Shown: positions 6,845-9,252 of the stretch, one piece after another
Numbering within the stretch: position 1 is the first letter of the stretch
Layout: every line of letters begins with the position of its first letter
Source of the DNA: a candidate division GN15 bacterium
GTDB taxonomy: Bacteria > Zixibacteria > MSB-5A5 > GN15 > FEB-12
Direction: 5' to 3'
NCBI GenBank assembly: GCA_014729205.1
Contig: WJKG01000317.1
Coordinates: 1-9,252, forward strand
DNA length: 9,252 bases
Notes under the pieces: generated by a model
Databases searched by the model: none
Seen by the model: only the letters and a program-made list of their open reading frames with translations
Told to the model about the DNA's origin: nothing
Program-made: the position numbers and the translations under genes

Positions 6845-7261
6845 TCAGCCTTTAAGCGTGATGCGGTAGCCGGTGAAGGAGTCGGTTGATTGCAGAATAT
6901 GCTCGATATCTGAGGTTACATACTTGCCATAAGCAGTCGAAAAGCCATAAATCGACAGCTTCCGGCCTGTGTCGTCGAATTCCAGCCAGCCTCCCCCCCG
7001 GATCTCGACGTCGTCATCGAAGACCTCGATCAGGTCCGGCTTTTTCAACCAGGCAGCGGGGACTTCATAGCTTTCGCAGTACTCATGTATGAGACTGGCG
7101 TGGTACGGGTACTCTTTAAGCGGCCCGTGAATCAGGACCAATCGTCCGTCATGATCCAGCACGACGAATTTCATCGCCTCACCGGTGTTGTCCGACGGTT
7201 TTGCCCTGGGACCGAAGTTCAGTACCCGGGCTCTCTGATTATCGAATTGCTTTCGCGCCAT
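6845..7261 (-). CDS. Janus/Ocnus (PHPT1-like) family protein, putative phosphohistidine phosphatase
   Basis: The 138-residue product resembles the 14-kDa phosphohistidine phosphatase family known mainly from animals. Matching blocks, compared from memory with human PHPT1, are EYPYHASLIHEY (50-61; PHPT1 has EYHADIYDK, with catalytic H53 aligning to H54), GGGW (89-92; PHPT1 GGGRI), and KLSIYGFSTAYG (101-112; PHPT1 KIHVYGYSMAYG, its phosphate-binding loop). No signal peptide or membrane segment is seen, so it is probably cytoplasmic. The first 29 residues look disordered. A second start at M30 (position 7174), preceded by GGTGAGG, would give a 109-residue core. Neither site is ideally spaced. 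It follows the PHP hydrolase gene by 32 bases and is probably co-transcribed. The fold assignment is fairly firm; substrate and activity are inferred. Confidence 0.75.
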   Translation of the reverse strand: MARKQFDNQRARVLNFGPRAKPSDNTGEAMKFVVLDHDGRLVLIHGPLKEYPYHASLIHEYCESYEVPAAWLKKPDLIEVFDDDVEIRGGGWLEFDDTGRKLSIYGFSTAYGKYVTSDIEHILQSTDSFTGYRITLKG

Positions 7262-7293
7262 ACCTATTCAGAGTTTTCGACCTGTTTCCGGCT

Positions 7294-8340
7294 TCAAATT
7301 AGCCTGATGTGGTTACTGAAAATCCACCCCCGCCCGTTACGCCAACATTCCAGACGATAGATGCCGGGGTCGGTGACGGCGTGGTTCAGCTCTGTGCCTT
7401 CTACGGAAACAACCTGCTTTCCGTTATGTATGACCCGCATGGTGGACTCATGGGGTACACTCGCCCGAAGCTGAGCGCCACCGGCAACACTCAGATCCTC
7501 GCCACTGGTCGCTGTCCCGTCATCGTTCCGGGCATAGAAACTGAAGCCATCGGCTGAACCCCAGCGCATGTTGGAGAAGAATACACGGCAGTCACGCAGC
7601 GCCTGATAGAGTTGATCACGGGCCTGCGTGAATTCGCGCGAGATAGGCTCACGCAAGAGAATATGAGTGCGCAAGCTGTGAAAGTGCACTTTGTAGGGAA
7701 ACACGGGAACTGTAAACGGTCCCAGCTTGATCTGGAACTCGTGGGCATCGACCCCGGCGATTCCTACAAAGCGGCCCTCCATGTTCAACTCATCCCACTT
7801 CTTCAATATGCGATCCGTTGGGCCCACCATCGATTTGCGGGGTGAGAATGCCATCGGCAGCTTATTCCATCGAGTCAGACGCTCCATCCATTCGGACATC
7901 TGGTTCCAGACCTCCAGACCGGTATAGCCCTCGACTGACCAGTCATGCCAGGGATAGGGTGGAAACTCTTCGAGCGTGTCACGGATTTCATCGGGATGAG
8001 CCATAATCCCCAGGGCACCGTCTGCCGCTCCTGCTGCCACATACTCTGCCGCGCTCATATTGGCTGGATAAACGCGCGGGCTATCGAATAACAGGTAGTG
8101 GTGTGTATCGGCTTCGTCGTTGTGCTCGTAGCCGATCACGACGAGCGTGTCGCCGTAGAATCCCTCGCCACCGCGCTCACGGTTAGACAGCGTCATGTGG
8201 TCGGCGAACATCATGAAATCGAGATCCGCCTTGCGGCCGATCTTTACAACATCCTCAAGCGGCTTGGTGCCATCGGATTCGGTTGTGTGTATGTGGATGG
8301 CACCCGAATACTGGTGCCAGTCATCGACCTTCCTACCCAT
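7294..8340 (-). CDS. PHP-domain metal-dependent hydrolase with C-terminal beta domain
   Basis: The 348-residue product is a PHP (polymerase and histidinol phosphatase) superfamily enzyme, which usually binds two or three metal ions and hydrolyses phosphate or other esters. Visible metal-binding motifs are IHIHTTESDGT (H16, H18), FADHMT (D47, H48), GYEHND (E72, H73), MAHPD (H115) and GVDAHEF (D198, H200). The PHP core fills about residues 10-250. The last 70 or so residues are rich in beta strands and end in RNGRGWIFSNHIRLI, a tail seen in PHP proteins of the CehA/McbA-like kind. No signal peptide is evident. ATG 8340 overlaps the end of the transporter gene by 8 bases, with CGAGGA upstream, so the two are translationally linked. 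The substrate cannot be read from the sequence. Confidence 0.88.
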   Translation of the reverse strand: MGRKVDDWHQYSGAIHIHTTESDGTKPLEDVVKIGRKADLDFMMFADHMTLSNRERGGEGFYGDTLVVIGYEHNDEADTHHYLLFDSPRVYPANMSAAEYVAAGAADGALGIMAHPDEIRDTLEEFPPYPWHDWSVEGYTGLEVWNQMSEWMERLTRWNKLPMAFSPRKSMVGPTDRILKKWDELNMEGRFVGIAGVDAHEFQIKLGPFTVPVFPYKVHFHSLRTHILLREPISREFTQARDQLYQALRDCRVFFSNMRWGSADGFSFYARNDDGTATSGEDLSVAGGAQLRASVPHESTMRVIHNGKQVVSVEGTELNHAVTDPGIYRLECWRNGRGWIFSNHIRLI

Positions 8341-9252
8341 TCACGTCCTCGCGAGGTTGACGCACCTTTCGGAATATGTAGAGACCAAGAGCCATCATCA
8401 CCACCAGTGACAGGATTCCTGCCTTGTACGGCAAAGAGGTTTGCTGCTGTTCCGTAAGGTCAAGAGTCTGGACCACAGCTTCGCCAAGGACTCGTTCGCT
8501 ATTAAACAGATACACGACAGTTGTCCAGAGCAGCGGCCCGATGACAGCGGCCGCCCGACCAGACAGGGAGAACAGTCCAAAGAACCGCCCCAGCTCAGCA
8601 CGCGGGACCAGTTCCGCCAGCATTGGTCGAGTGGTCGTCCACAGGCCGCCGAGCAGCACGCCCACAACGGAGCCGATTACCCAGACAACGGCCATATTGT
8701 CGGTTACAACAAAAGCCAGCAGAGAAATGATCCAGCCAAGTACAATCAACTGGATCAATCGCCGAAGCTCCCAGACTTGGGCAATCTTACCGATGACAAA
8801 CGATCCCACTACCGCCGAGAGCGTGGAGATGATAAGAAAGGCGTTGATCTGGGTATCGTCGAGGCTGAGCACGATAGAGCAATACAAGCCGATGTTGATT
8901 ATCACTGTCATCACGGCGTCTTCGAAGCAATAGTCCGCAACAAGGAATCGCAGAACGCCGGGATACTTCTTCGTCTGAACAACGCCTTCGTAAACATCCC
9001 GGTACGCCTTTCGCAGGCCGGGTCTCCCGGCTTTCTGAACGGGCCGTTCGTGGACCCAGAAGACCAGTGGCAAGGTGAACAGCAGGAATAGTACCGCGGT
9101 CGGCAGGAAGGCAGCGGCCTTTCCCCCGCCTGAGATCAGTGGTATCTCAAGCCCGAAGAGGTCGCCGGTCACGAACGGAAGTACGAGTACCATACCGACC
9201 ACCGAGCCAACATAACCGAAAGCCACTCCCACCCCCGAGATGTAGCGTGCCC
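8333..9252 (-). CDS. UMF1/Atg22-like major facilitator transporter, 5' end beyond window
   Basis: This is the C-terminal 306 codons of a membrane transporter; the start lies beyond position 9252, where the frame is still open. The first visible residues (ARYISGVGVAFGYVG) match the serine-glycine-rich segment before a mid-protein helix in UMF1-type permeases. About eight hydrophobic segments follow. A hydrophilic loop (HERPVQKAG onward) comes after the second, then RFLVADYCFEDAVMTV, where the family usually has a YxDG-type motif. Later come GGLWTTTRPMLAELVP and GRFFGLFSLSGRAAAVIGP, both characteristic of the family. Eight helices fit the second two-thirds of a 12-helix protein. Substrates of bacterial UMF1 proteins are mostly unknown. 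The overlap with the PHP hydrolase gene suggests a shared pathway. Confidence 0.85.
   Translation of the reverse strand, partial: ARYISGVGVAFGYVGSVVGMVLVLPFVTGDLFGLEIPLISGGGKAAAFLPTAVLFLLFTLPLVFWVHERPVQKAGRPGLRKAYRDVYEGVVQTKKYPGVLRFLVADYCFEDAVMTVIINIGLYCSIVLSLDDTQINAFLIISTLSAVVGSFVIGKIAQVWELRRLIQLIVLGWIISLLAFVVTDNMAVVWVIGSVVGVLLGGLWTTTRPMLAELVPRAELGRFFGLFSLSGRAAAVIGPLLWTTVVYLFNSERVLGEAVVQTLDLTEQQQTSLPYKAGILSLVVMMALGLYIFRKVRQPREDVNG

Noticed and set aside
8441..9091. Plus-strand open frame of 216 codons
   Set aside because: It is antisense to the well-supported membrane transporter. Its product is hydrophilic and low in structure, with no ribosome site or family likeness.
1..9252. A defence system, mobile element or CRISPR array
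   Set aside because: I saw no direct repeat arrays, transposase or integrase motifs, nuclease or toxin domains, or sharp composition change. The window reads as housekeeping respiration genes plus one small enzyme/transporter group.

Overview
The window looks like a chromosomal segment from a Gram-negative-type bacterium, moderately GC-rich by eye. Every convincing gene lies on the minus strand. I cannot name the organism; the mix of genes would suit an uncultured lineage of the FCB/Acidobacteria/Zixibacteria kind, but that is only an impression. No tRNA, rRNA, CRISPR array, insertion sequence or phage gene is visible.

Positions 1-6623 hold the first seven genes of a respiratory complex I (NADH:quinone oxidoreductase) operon. 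Read right to left on the minus strand, the order is nuoA, nuoB, nuoC, nuoD, nuoE, nuoF, nuoG. NuoE, F and G form the NADH-oxidising arm (FMN and most Fe-S clusters). NuoB, C and D form the connecting module with cluster N2 and the quinone site. NuoA is the small membrane subunit beside the quinone site. nuoG runs off the window at position 1, so the remaining membrane subunits (H-N) are presumably beyond it. The genes are packed with overlapping stop/start codons, except for a 53-base gap between nuoB and nuoC that contains a weak hairpin and a T run. All key iron-sulfur ligands of the core clusters are present. The optional N7 cluster of NuoG appears to be lost.

Positions 6624-6844 are non-coding and hold the likely nuoA promoter, a short dyad and a larger inverted repeat.

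Positions 6845-9252 hold a second minus-strand gene group: the C-terminal part of a UMF1/Atg22-like major facilitator transporter (cut by the window edge), a PHP-domain metallohydrolase overlapping it by 8 bases, and, 32 bases further on, a small protein that closely resembles the Janus/Ocnus family (eukaryotic 14-kDa phosphohistidine phosphatase PHPT1). This trio is the least ordinary part of the window. I found no clear evidence of a wholly new system; the respiratory operon is conventional.
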